Shown: one piece after another, positions 35,101 to 44,899 of the stretch | How positions within the stretch are numbered: position 1 is the first letter of the stretch | Layout of the letters: each line of letters starts with the position of its first letter | Source: Heligmosomoides polygyrus polygyrus | Taxonomy: Eukaryota > Nematoda > Chromadorea > Rhabditida > Heligmosomidae | Length of the DNA stretch: 64,000 nucleotides | Assembly (NCBI GenBank): GCA_947396885.1 | Contig: OX377204.1 | Coordinates: 94,560,728-94,624,727 of the forward strand | Direction of reading: 5' to 3' | The notes under the pieces: generated by a model | The model's input: the letters and a program-made list of their open reading frames with translations, nothing else | Database searches by the model: none | Told to the model about the DNA's origin: nothing | Translations under genes and position numbers: made by a program

Positions 35101-38100
35101 TCGCGGGCACATTAGGCTCAAAAACGGATACTTGTTCACGTGAAGATTGTATGCCACTGAAGTTGATCCGATGAACGTCGACGATTTTATGAACATGCAA
35201 ACTTAATTTCCTTTCTCGGTACTAGTCGTTAATGTGGCCTACATGGGAAGGCGGGAACGCATTTAGCCAACTATCAGCCTACACATTGACTGGGCGCGCT
35301 GCCAAGAAGGCGAATACTTCCGGCGCCTTGATTGGACACACGTGTTTATCCAGTGCTCTGATTGCGGCAATTGGATAGTTTTTTTTGTGACGACTACCCT
35401 ATGAACGGTAGTCGGTTAGCGCGTTCTGTTCAATCGTTTGTCAAATACTCAGTGCCGAATTTGAAGAGGTCTGGAGTCGTCGAGAATCTCTCACTTGGGC
35501 CTTTGGTCTCTCGCCCACTCTGCTTCTTTGTCCCCGGAGCCCCGGGGCGGCGGGCGACTGCCCATAAAATTCATTGTTGGACTGTCTCGTGCGGCGAGCG
35601 GCGGTCTCGGCATTCCTGCACTGTGCCGTGTGAACAGCGGCGGATTCTCTGAACTGTGCGACGACTTGGACTGTGCCGTGTAGGGAGCGGCGGACGACTG
35701 GATTACCTGGATTTGTTGCGAAGCACCGAAAACTACGGCGACGCCTCGACGCAAAAAAATAACTGGGCTCTCGGACCACTGTAGTTGCCCATCGGAGGAC
35801 AATAAAGGTGAGTAGAAGTCGGAGGCTGAGGGAGGAAGAGTAGTCATCTCACCCCTCCAGGTCGCCTGTGGGTAGCGCACCAGCCAGCAAGTAATCCTTT
35901 ACAAACCACATTAACGACTGGTACCTATCTTTCTGAGCACTATGCGGCTAGAATGGTTTACTATGTCAGTTACCGTATTTCCCCTCTTCTGAGTCGTTTG
36001 ACACTCCCCAAACTAGCAGATTGTGTGTTGTGACGAGATCGCCGAACTCGATCGTGTTCAGCGATTCGTTGATGAGTTTGGAAGAGTCCTGAAAACTTAA
36101 AATATTGAATTGTACTCACAAGAATGTCTATCCTACTTTATGTTATAGAGGAGGGCACTATCCGATTTGGGTTAGGGCGATGATTTCGGTAGGTCCACCT
36201 AAGATGTGATAGATCGCAGACTAGGTTGATTTTAAATGCAAAAATTAGATCCGTAAAACATCGAATGTAAAACAAAATAAAAGGGAAAATACCCACAGGC
36301 ATCGGTAGAAGACATAGCCATTAGGCCACGTTTATACTTCCGACGCCGAGAGACGCGACGACATGTAAAGTGGCCAAATTGGTCGATCGCCTCGCTCAGT
36401 CAATATTGCCACCATACGTGGCGTCGCGTCGCTCGGCGTTGAAGTATAAACGGGCCTTAGAAGAATTACAAACGGGGCCTTAGCGGGATCAAAGGGTTCA
36501 CCCTATCGAACGTGGTCCCTGGCGCGCGGAATCGCGCAATGACCCGCGAAATAAGAGCATTGGTCTGTTTTGGCTTCGTGGGTCATTTTCGCGCGTTTTT
36601 CAATCGAAAGCGGGTTCTTCCGCGCTAAGCGTGGAAGAAACCGCATTCGATAGGTTGGTGAGCCCTTTAAATCCATGTGGCGGCCTTCTGCCGACGCTTG
36701 TTGGTGAGTGCTTCTCCTTTCTTTTTATTTTATATTTGATGTGTTCCGGATCCCGTTTCTGCATTTGAGGTGCATCTAGGATGCGCTCTGTCACATTCAA
36801 GGTGGACCATTGAAATTCTCTGTACCCACACAACTCGGCCCGGATCTGGACGGAGCCCTTATAACCAACATTCAGACCGGTCCTTAGGTTGGCTATGAGG
36901 GTGAGGAATCTTTCCTAGTCAGGAGGGGCAACCGTGTCAATTACGTACGTCATAATATGCTACGCAACTACATCCAGCACATTGAAATGAAAGCCCTCTA
37001 AGGCTGAAAATCTTGCAGAAAGTAAAGGGGAAATGGAGACGGAAAATACTACATATATTAGGTTGGTGCAAAAATTCTCGGACATTTGCGACTGTTTGCA
37101 TTTGAAAAGGATTTTCCTACCAATTTGCACACCGGTCAACACACCTGACCAGCCAATCGAGAGAAGAAAAAAGCTCTACAAATCCGTTCTTAACGATCAG
37201 TTCAAAAGTGTACAGCCAGCAATTATGGCTTCATATGGCTTCACAATCCACGCCTTCTGATGCTCACATCCGCAACGCGTCGTTGTTTGCCTTATTTTCT
37301 AGACTAAACGCCAACAAGCGAGCTTACAAGCGTCTGAAGGAGGTTCATAAGGAAGAGGCCTCTGTTCGAAGCAGTTTACTAACGGTTCTCGAAGTTCCAG
37401 GATGGCGACTATTTCATGGAAGATGAAAACAGGTCGAGGCGCCTGAAGTTGGATTTTGATGTGCTTCGGAAACAAGTTGAGACGGATCCACACCCGACCA
37501 CCCGCGAAATGTCAGTCAAGCTTGGGGCTAACCAGTCAACTGTGGTTCGTGGATTGAAGTCCATTGACAAGAAAAGAGAACTTGATCGATGGGTACCCCA
37601 CGGGCTGACCCAACGCGACATGGACCGCAGGCTCAACGCAGCACTTTCTCTCCTTATCTGAGCTTTTAACGCGGCTTATTGCTCACCATATCGCTTGATA
37701 AGCTTACAATTCTTCGTTAAAGTTACGTAAGTCGTTGTTGAATCAGGCCCCAGGTCTGGCTCTCCGATCTCACAACTGGGGATGAGGATTGGATACTGTA
37801 CTCTAGCTCTAGCGTTCACTGCCGTGCCCAGTGGGCCTACAAAGGAGACGAGGCAGAAGAGATCTCAAGACCCGACCTGCACGTGACAAAGATGATGCTG
37901 TGCGTCTGGTGGGGCGTCCATGGTGTAGAATATTGGGAGCTACTGGATGAAGGTGTGACAGTGATAGCGGAGGTCTTCGTTAGTCAGCTACAGAACTTGA
38001 AAGGCCATCTCCAAATTACACGTGGAAAGCAGGCCAGTGTATACTTCCAGCATGACAACGCTAGACCACACATTGCAAGACCGACGAAGACTGAACTACT

Positions 38101-41100
38101 TGAGCACGGCTGCACAATCCTTCCCCATCCACTATACTTCCCAGACCTCGCTCCATCCGATTACCATCTTTTCTCGAATCTCCAACGTTATCTGGATGGC
38201 CCACATTTCAAAACCGAGATGACATCGAAGAGGCACTTAAAACGTTCTTCATAGCGCAGTCTGCCACGTTCTGAAGTCGCATTCATCAACCGCTTACTGC
38301 CCACTAACCGCAAAAATACCACCAAACCCCTGTCCAGACTCATCAACAGCTTACCGCCCTCTAACGGTAAAAATACCACCAAACGAATGAATGACTGAAT
38401 GCTGATGAATGTCATATCAGGGAGGTTAGGCGGTATTTTCACCGCTAGAAGGCGGTAAGCGGTTGATGAATCTGACTGCTGGAGAAAAGGCCTCCACGAT
38501 CTACCTGCACGTTGACAGAAGACCATTGATACTAATGGCGCTTACTTCAAGTGATTTGTTGTTGATGTTTGGAAATTATGAAATAAAACATTTTGAGTTT
38601 CGTGTGTCCGAGAAATTGTGCATCCACCTAATACATATGCCCCATCCACAAATATCTGTCCTAATGGTGGGGATGCACTTCACTCAGTCTTTTTGACAGT
38701 AAATTTGAAGATACACTAATTTGAAGAGACTATTCATTGATGAAGTCTGCGAGGGGACTCTTCTATGCACTTTCCTACCGGATATGCGCCAGCCTGGGGC
38801 CAGATTCATCAACGACTTACAGCAATCTAACGATTAAAATACTGCCAAAATCCCTGATAGCGCGGCTTATCAACTAGTGATATGGTGAAACATTGAAACA
38901 TTTCAACACATCGCTTGTTGATTAGCCGCTTTATCAGGGATTTCGGCAGTATTCTCACACTGAGGCCTTTGTTATACCATCACTCATCCCGAGCGACGCC
39001 TAGTGGTATGCTCCAATATCGATCTGTCGGCGCGATGGAATCAATATGGGAGCTTATCATTAAGCGTCGCTCGGGGTGAGCGGTAGTGTAACTAAGGCCT
39101 GAAACAGTTCACCATGGGTCGGATTCATCAACGACTTTCATAACTTCAACAGAGAGTCCACAGAGGAAAACTCAGGTAACGCGGCTTATCGCTCACCATA
39201 TCGCTTGATAAGCCGCGCTATCAGGGATTTTGGCTATAATTTTCCCTGTTAAATTGCTGTAAGTCGTTGATGAATCCTGTCGCATATCACTTGTTGATTA
39301 CCCGCGCTATCAGGGACTTCGGAAGTATTTTCACAGTGGCGCCTTTGTTATACCATCGCTCATCCCGAGCGACGCCTAGTGGTATGCTCCAATATCGATC
39401 TGGCGGCGCGAAGGAATCGATATGGGAGTATATCATTAACACGTAGACGACGAGAGCGATTTTCGCGTGTCTGTCTCGTGGGACGAAGCGCACTACGCAA
39501 GTATGAGACGAGATCCTGTGACCCAAACTTCTTCTAAAGGATAATTTGAGATGGTGAACACGATGGTGGAGCCTGTTTGGACGGTTACGCAAACTTATCT
39601 CCCGAATCGATAACTAGGGTAGTCGTGTCAGACTCACCGTTGTACTGAACTTTGTCTAAAGAGTTATTGGAGGAGCTGATCACGAATATCGCACTCTCTT
39701 TTCAAAAATCAGCCAACTACGATAGGTAACGGGAAGTAAGCTATGTGGGCTACGTGAACTACGTGATGTGGTTGGGAGATGATATGACGGGGACAGGATC
39801 ACCGATCTAGTCAGAACTTCATCTAGGAGATTATTTTTGGTGCTGCTATGTGCGATTTCTAGAATTTCAACAAACTAACTAGGATATGTTACGTTGGATA
39901 TGGATAATGCTCACCAGTTCATACCCAGCGTAGCATAACTGATCATAGCCTTCTTGCACAATGGACCGACGCAGAATGCAGAGGAAAAGGGGAAATCCAG
40001 AGAGAGAAGAGGAAAAGAGGAAAGCTGCTAAAGCGCTAAAGAAAGCAGGTTGTCAGAGATGTGAAATCTAATGAAATTCCGAAAAGAAAACGTGAGATTT
40101 GTGACCAGCTTCTCAAATAACCTTCCACACGGACTTTGTGCAAAATGAAGGTCCCGACACGAAAACTGTAGTTATCGATTTGAAAGAAAACCGACCGATC
40201 AATCGATACAAAGGACATCGGCAACATGTCCTCCATTCCAAATAACCCTTCCAGACGAAATCTGAATGGACCTGATGCCGTCCTTCTCAACCAAATAGAC
40301 CGCCACGCACCATTGAGCGGCATTGTCGTCAACCTGTTAGCCCTAGTTTATTACTTGCGTCGCTGCGCTGCGCGGCACCATGGTCGAGGTAAGGCCCATG
40401 CACACTTTTGCGACACCGCAGCGCGGCAAAAAGAGTGACGGCCACCTCCGCGAAATGCGGCGGTCGCGTTAGAGCATCGTTATAGGCAACGGGACCGACG
40501 TCCCAGTGCATGTCGCGCCGCTAGGAATGATTTAAACCATTGCAGCCTGCGGCACTCAGCGCGGCATCGCCGGCGATAGCCGTAAAAGTGTGCATGCCCC
40601 CTCTGCGGCACGTGTCGCTGTGTCGCGCCGCGCCCGTCGCGCCCTATACTTCATTGTGGCCGTGCCGCACTGTCGCCAAAGTGTGCATGGGCCTGTAGAT
40701 ATCGACCGGGGTGCGCGAAAAATCGATATCTATGGCGATAGTGGTGCCGCGCCGCGTGGCGGTGCAAGTGTGAGGCCTTTGTCATACCATCGCTCACCCC
40801 GAGCGACGCCTAATGATATACACACATATCGATCCCGTCGCGCCGCCCGATCGATATGGGATCATATCATTAGGCGTCGCTCGGGGTGAGCGATGGTATG
40901 ACATAGGCCTAAAGTAGGGATTAAGCGTCGCTCGGGGTGAGCGATGGTATAATAAAGCCCTGAAACATCTCACCATATCGCTTGTTGATTAGCCGAATAT
41001 CAGGGATATCGGCAGTATTTTCACCGTTCGATTGCTGTCGTCGATCATGAGTCTGGTCCCTGTTAGTGTTTGTTCCACTTTTCAAGCGGTCCCCCCCCCC

Positions 41101-44100
41101 CCTCCCTCCAATAGTATAGATCCAGGATAGGTTTAGTTGACTCTCCTTGGCTCGAAAACTCGCCTCCAATGTCGGGTCATGAATGAAGACAATGATTAGC
41201 CTGACACCGTTCCTCGCCTCGCGTTGGGCCTGAAATTAGCTACATCGTCGAACGATCCGCAGGAGAGAACCGCCTTCTGTAGCACTCACATCGTCGTATG
41301 AGCCGCTGAAGAAGTCGACCGTATGCTGACTGCCGATGGCGAACTTGTTGGCGTATTCGGACCGGAATCGTGTCACGTCCTGCTTCGGATTCCGTGGCTT
41401 AGCCGGCTGCTGAGGCAGCTTAAACGGAGCTAATCGACTACTAGCCAACGGAGGAGGTGCGGGAGCAGCAGCGTCAGATTGCGCATCGGCAGCAGAGCCC
41501 TGTTCCACGACCGGAGCGCTTCGGCCGAAGAGCGCTGGGAACATCTTCGCCAGAGAGAATTCTGCTTGCTGTTTCGGTTCCGGCGTTTTGGCGATGGCCG
41601 TCGTGATTTCCTGGTCGGTGTTCGGCCACTGGCTAGCCGGGGTGTCTTGTTCGCTCTGAAGGCTTCTGGAGATGACGTTGTCCGTCTGCTCATGGAGCGT
41701 AGTACGCACGACATCCAGCTCGAGCCAGTTCGCGAGAATCTGTTGGGTTGTAGCGTCCTCGCGGGCAGTGGACACTCCGACGTCAGCTACGTTCTGCAGT
41801 TTTGTTGACGTCTCCTTCGTGGCTATCGAGTCGTTTTCACCAAGAACAGCTTCATGGCTGACTAGGTTCCAGATGCTGGTCTCCAGCCTCTCATCAAGTG
41901 CCTTCTGTTCTTCTGCCTTCTTGGCTGTGGTTACTCCAGATTGGCTCTGTTGTTCCCCGAACCTGCTCCGTGCTGTTACCATGTCTAGCTCGTTTGCTGG
42001 CGTAATCACTCCCTTCCTCTCTTGTTGAGGCGTTCTGGAAACGTCAGCGCTCTTCTGAGATGTTTTCGAAAGGTCATCCTCCAGCACCATCACGTGTCTG
42101 ATGACGTTGAAGACCAGAGTATCCAGCCGATCTTCTATGCCTTGAACTGGCTCCGACTTCACTGGTGTCTTTAGAGCTTTCTGACTCTGCTGCTCCCCGT
42201 GGCTAGGCGCTGTGAACATCTCAGTCACCGACGTCTGCTCGACCTTCTGAGGGGTTCTGGTGAAGCTCTGACTCAGCTGTTCTCCATGGCAAGGAGCTGT
42301 GAACATCTCGGTCTCCACCCTGACCTGGTCCGTCTTCTGAGGGGTGTTCGGAGCAGAAGGTGCTACTATGATCTTCTGATCTCGTGCAAAAGCAGATTCA
42401 GATCTCTGCTTTATCTGGTTGGACTTCTGAGGAGTTTGAACGACGTTCTGGCTCTTTGGCTCTCGTTCTCCATAACCTCGTTCTGTGACCATGTCAGACT
42501 CCATTTTGCTGAGGATGGACTTCTGAGCAGTCTTTCTGCTGGATAGGCTCAGGTGTTCCTCCTGCCCCCGGGCTGTGAAGACCTCAAGCTGTGGCCTCCT
42601 CGCCTCGGTCCTACTAAGCTCCTTATCGAGCACAGTCTCATGTCTGACGACGTTAAAGAGTACCCTTTCCAGTTCATCCTTAATGGGTAGGAATTCCTTA
42701 GGTGGCTGAGGTGTACCTGTGAGACTTCGCTTTGATTCCTCTTCAGAAGCTGGAGCTTTAGCTACGATCGTCGCCTGCTCCATCTTCTGGACGTCCTGGG
42801 GGGCCTTTACGCTATCCTGAGGAGCTTCTCGCCCGGTGACATCTGCTGCATTCCCCGGAGTTCCTACGACTTCTTCGTCGAGCACTTTCTCATGGCTGAT
42901 GACGCTGAAGACGACGGTGTCGAGCATTTCTTCTATAGCCTCAGAGGGCTTCAGAAGACCTGTTATCACCAATCCTTGGCTAACTTGTTCCTGAGCGCGA
43001 GCTGTAACCAGCTCATTGTCATCCTTCTCGGCTATTTGATAAGCAGTCGCGCCCTCCTGGTCCACTGCCTCCTGTTGATCATCTTCATCTGCCGGCAAGG
43101 GCGTTGGAGTTCTGGCATGGGATCCTGGCATCGGATGAGTCTCCGCGACGTCTTCTAGGGCTCGAGCTGTGGCTACATCAATATCTTGGTGGATCTGAGG
43201 TGCCTTCACGCCACCGTGCTGGTCTTGGAGACCATCGTCATCTGCATTCAGAGGTGTTCTTAGAGTTGTGGCATTAGCCGTTATCAGAGGAGCCCCAGCG
43301 ACGTCTTCACGGGATCTCCTTCCCAGGTTGCTCATCGAAGGCTGCACCAGCTTTTGCTTAAGGCCAGCGTCATCTGCCTGCTGGGGTGTTTCTGAAGTCG
43401 TCGCTTCCGCTGTCTTCAGAGGAGTCTTGACGACATACTGCTCTTTCCATGGATCCTCATCGGCCTGTAGGGGCTTGCTTGGCGTCGTCGCTTCAGCTGT
43501 CTTCAGATGGGTCCTGACGACGTCTTCTGGGAATGTTTCGCCCGGAGACCTCGTGGAGACCTGCTTCTGTTGTTCCTGAAGGCCAGCTTCATCTGCCTGG
43601 TGGGCTGATGTTGACTCCGTCGCTTCAGCTGTCTTCAGAGGAGTCTTGACAACGTACTGCTCTTTCCATGGATCCTCATCGGCCTGTAGGGGCTCGCTTG
43701 GTGTCGTCGTTGTTGCTGTCCTCAGAGGGGCCCTGACGACGTCTTCTGGGAATGTTTCGCCCGGAGACTTTGTGGAGACCTGCTTCTGTTGTTCCTGAAG
43801 GCCGGCTTCATCTTCCCGCTGGACTGATGTTGACGCCTTCGCCTCAGCTGTCTTCAAAGGAGTTCTGGAGACGTCTTCTTGAGGAGTCGGCATCCTCATG
43901 GTGCTCTGCTGGAGCTGCTCCTCTTGAGCACTAGCCGTGCTCACCTCCGTCTCCTGCTGCACCTTCTCAGTCATTCGAGGAATATTCACACTGCCCTGTT
44001 GCTCCAGAAGTCCAGCCTCATCAGCCTGCACACTTGGCGTGGACGCTTCAGCTGTCTTCAGGAGAGTCCTGGCAACGTCTTCTTGGGGTGTTCTACCTGA

Positions 44101-44881
44101 TGTCCTCGAAGAGGCCTTCTCAATATGATCTTCAGTGGCACGAGCTGTGGCGACGACGGGCATCTTCATCAGCTTGTCAGCTCTCAGCGGTATCTTCACA
44201 ACTCCATGGTCTTCGTGCTCGTCTTCGCTGTCTGCTACGGAAATATCCGATTCAGGCACTTCTCCCTTCCTCGTCGGCGAATGGTGTCGCACGATTTGAT
44301 ACCCGATCTGTCGTCGTTCACAGAACTCCGGTACCATCGGCATTTCCAGCCCTTTGTCCGTGTTCGAAGAGTCGCTCGATTCCTGACTCCGCTCACATCC
44401 GCTCGGCGACACGGAGATCGGCTCCAGAACTTGCGGCTCGTTCATCTGAGGCAGAGTGGGTGCTTCGTTCGGCTCTTCTTCGGCTGCAATAGCCGTGTGG
44501 ATATCATCAGTCGGCTGCTGATCGTCGGTGCTGTGCGGAGGAGTCGACAGAGGGAACCTGGAGGAGACGTGCTCCGACAGCGCCAGAAGCGCTGTGAACG
44601 CGTCCTGTTCGGGCAGTCGGCTCAGCTGCGACGACGTCTGCGCCTCGTTCTGGGTGGCGTCCAGTGTTCCTGTTAGTGGGTTGGGAGCATCGTTCATGTC
44701 GGCGACGACGACTTCACCCTGAAGAGCAGCACCGTCGTCCTCCTCCATCATGTCCTGCTGACCGATCGAGTCTTGGTTAGTCACCTCCGAAGAGTCGGCG
44801 CCTATGGCATTCTCATGTTCCGTAAGATGCTCGTCGTAGAAAACCAGCGTGAGACTCACCTGTCGACCTTTCGTTGGTCAT
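29192..44881 (-). CDS. UAS-UBX domain protein, FAF2/UBXD8-like, with a giant repetitive N-terminal extension (spliced)
   Basis: Exons on the minus strand: 44859(or a mini-exon 44881-44860)..41290, 41229-41164, 36088-35974, 35156-35080, 32780-32677, 32547-32376, 32321-32178, 29863-29766 and 29324-29192 (TGA at 29194-29192). All junction phases agree and an AATAAA lies at 29158-29153. The C-terminal ~300 residues align co-linearly with FAF2: 'HTVDFFSGSYDD' to the FAF2 HPVFYQGTY segment, 'VRLIIVFIHDP', 'HNLLVWGVSND', 'VNKYPFLSL', 'RRITGFTPAAELVNRL' (UAS), 'EEQEKAYKESAERDKQK' (coiled coil), then UBX 'VRVQVRFPSGQKFTRKF', 'FTVAAGFPR' and terminal 'AGLSGAVGVFV'. Spacing from DSLE to FPR equals the family spacing. 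FAF2-type proteins recruit p97/VCP for ER-associated degradation and lipid-droplet turnover. The FAF2 N-terminal UBA and membrane hairpin are not visible; a repetitive acidic region replaces them. The 5' end is uncertain: upstream exons may exist. Confidence 0.85.
29437..29566. repeat. MITE-like palindrome in UBX intron 8
   Basis: GATTTATACTTCAGTCGCG at the left and TGCATGAGTATAAATCTCACTT at the right; interior CGGCGC and ATCGAT blocks like other GGCC-type elements. Ends are degraded. Confidence 0.45.
30553..30945. repeat. Foldback element in UBX intron 7
   Basis: Arms 30553-30730 and 30765-30945 are complementary: GAGCACAAGGCCCCGCCCACT with AGTGGGCGGAGCCTTGTGCTC, and AAAGATTACGTTC with GAACGTAATCTTT. 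CGCCCA motifs are frequent. Confidence 0.75.
30960..32177. other. GC-rich part of UBX intron 7; no exon supported
   Basis: Contains GTCGCCGTC microrepeats (31120-31460) and one unpaired GGCC-type terminus at about 30990. Frames here lack splice links to the gene. The frame continuing exon 7 to TGA at 32133 is discussed under findings. Confidence 0.5.
33180..33464. repeat. Two adjacent GGCC-type MITEs in UBX intron 4
   Basis: 33180-33311 (GGCCCGTTTATATATCC...AGTATAAACAGGCC) and 33330-33464 (GCCCCGTTCATACTTCC...AAGTATAAATGGGGCC, TTA on the right). Interiors share TGTAAAGTGGCCAAATTG. A third partial terminus lies at about 33543. Confidence 0.8.
34394..34528. mobile_element. GGCC-type MITE (GCCCTGGTTCATAGTTG) with TAA duplication
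   Basis: Palindrome with GCGGCGCGGCACCATAG and AATCGATATTTATGGCG inside; TAA at 34391-34393 and 34529-34531. Confidence 0.8.
34533..34861. mobile_element. GGCC-type MITE (GGCCCATGCACACTTCTGC), 329 bp
   Basis: Ends GGCCCATGCACACTTCTG and CAGAAGTGTGTGTGGGCC. GC-rich arms built on GCGGCGCGGC and GTGTCGC. A related copy is at 40393-40692. 34862-34985 beside it is one half of another element of this type. Confidence 0.8.
35221..35922. mobile_element. MITE with ACTAGTCGTTAATGTGG ends in UBX intron 3
   Basis: Left ACTAGTCGTTAATGTGGCC, right CCACATTAACGACTGGT. Longer relative of the 28982 element; the GC-rich centre (35440-35880) has inverted pieces (AACAGCGGC...) but no supported gene. Confidence 0.7.
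36324..36456. mobile_element. GGCC-type MITE with TTA duplication in UBX intron 2
   Basis: GGCCACGTTTATACTTC...GAAGTATAAACGGGCC flanked by TTA at 36321-36323 and 36457-36459; a close relative of 14263-14396. Confidence 0.85.
37230..38254 (+). pseudogene. Mariner transposase, broken
   Basis: 37416-37661: TTREMSVKLGANQSTVVRGL (helix-turn-helix) and DRWVPHGLTQ (WVPHEL-type). After an insertion: TGDEDWILY (first D), VTKMMLCVWWGVHGVEYWEL, FQHDNARPH (second D) and FPDLAPSDYHLFSNL (D34D). The insert and several stops disrupt the frame. Confidence 0.85.
38285..38490. repeat. GATTCATCAACG-type foldback element inside the mariner
   Basis: Left ATTCATCAACCGCTTAC, right GTAAGCGGTTGATGAAT, with AAAATACCACC / GGTATTTT in the stems. 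An internal duplication of the left arm is visible at 38336. Confidence 0.7.
38803..39460. repeat. Cluster of nested GATTCATC and GGCC-type elements
   Basis: 39121-39277 is an intact GGATTCATCAACGAC...GTCGTTGATGAATCC element. 38803-38960 and 39278-39337 are partial copies of the same family. Each partial copy is joined to a GGCCTTTGTTATACC element (38964-39105 complete; 39341-39445 left half). The two compound blocks are duplicates of each other. Confidence 0.7.
39480..39875 (-). repeat. Three diverged ~190-bp modules, exon-like
   Basis: On the minus strand each has an acceptor-like AG, ~60 nt containing TTAGA.GAAGTT, and twice a donor-like CG|GTGAKY. They translate to similar strings (IVFTISNYPLEEVWV, IFVISSSNNSLDKVQYN, IAHSSTKNNLLDEVLT). 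They lie in UBX intron 2 and do not fit the gene's phase. Confidence 0.35.
40338..40773. repeat. GGCC-type MITE split by a second MITE (40393-40692)
   Basis: Outer element GCCCTAGTTTATTACTTGC...GCAAGTGTGAGG matches 34394-34528. The inner one is GGCCCATGCACACTTTTGC...AAGTGTGCATGGGCC, matching 34533-34861. Confidence 0.75.
40774..40909. mobile_element. GGCC-type MITE (GGCCTTTGTCATACCATCG), 136 bp
   Basis: Near-perfect palindrome; stems CTCACCCCGAGCGACGCCTAA and an ATCGATCC/GATCGATATGG centre. 40918-40970 is part of another copy. Confidence 0.85.
41230..41289 (-). other. 60-bp intron 1 of the UBX gene
   Basis: The donor GTGAGT follows GAC GAT, and the acceptor AATTTCAG precedes GCC CAA. Removing it joins 'SGSYDD' to 'AQREARNGVRL' in phase 0, which restores the FAF2-like UAS alignment. 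The uninterrupted frame otherwise runs 17 codons to a stop at 41236. Confidence 0.85.
41290..44859 (-). CDS. Large first exon of the UBX gene: acidic, repeat-built low-complexity region
   Basis: A single open frame of 1,190 codons runs to a donor (GAT|GTGAGT) at 41289. The sequence is rich in E, Q, T, A, S, P and D, with no membrane segment or signal peptide, so it is probably disordered and cytosolic. Residues are numbered from the first open codon at 44859 (a GTG). The open frame is closed upstream by TGA at 44880-44878. Residues 337-555 are three 73-residue repeats, the first two nearly identical. Residues 645-1012 hold four copies of an 'LD..VFNV..HE.VLD' motif. Between them are five 'FTA..HGEQ.SQ' and several 'TPQK' motifs. 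The last ~30 residues start the UAS domain, which ties this exon to the rest of the gene. A start at ATG 44881 with a phase-1 intron 44859-44772 would give the N-terminus MTNERSTDSIGQQ. This start is plausible, but the acceptor is weak. Confidence 0.85.
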
Positions 44882-44899
44882 TGTTAGTGGAATTAGTTA

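Larger units (their letters stand above)
37058..38631 (+). mobile_element. Mariner element in UBX intron 2, disrupted by foldback elements
   Basis: Ends TTAGGTTGGTGCAAAAATTC and the complement (GAAATTGTGCATCCACCTAA) at a TA site. It lies antisense to the host gene and carries two GATTCATCAACG-type insertions (37655-37745 fragment, 38285-38490). Confidence 0.9.

Noticed and set aside
39961..40071. 36-codon basic plus-strand frame (MDRRRMQRKRGNPEREEEKR)
   Set aside because: Short, purine-rich and isolated in an intron; likely chance.
41430..44722. Many plus-strand and second-frame open frames across 41.4-44.7 kb
   Set aside because: Shadows of the 1,190-codon minus-strand exon; no splice sites or motifs of their own.
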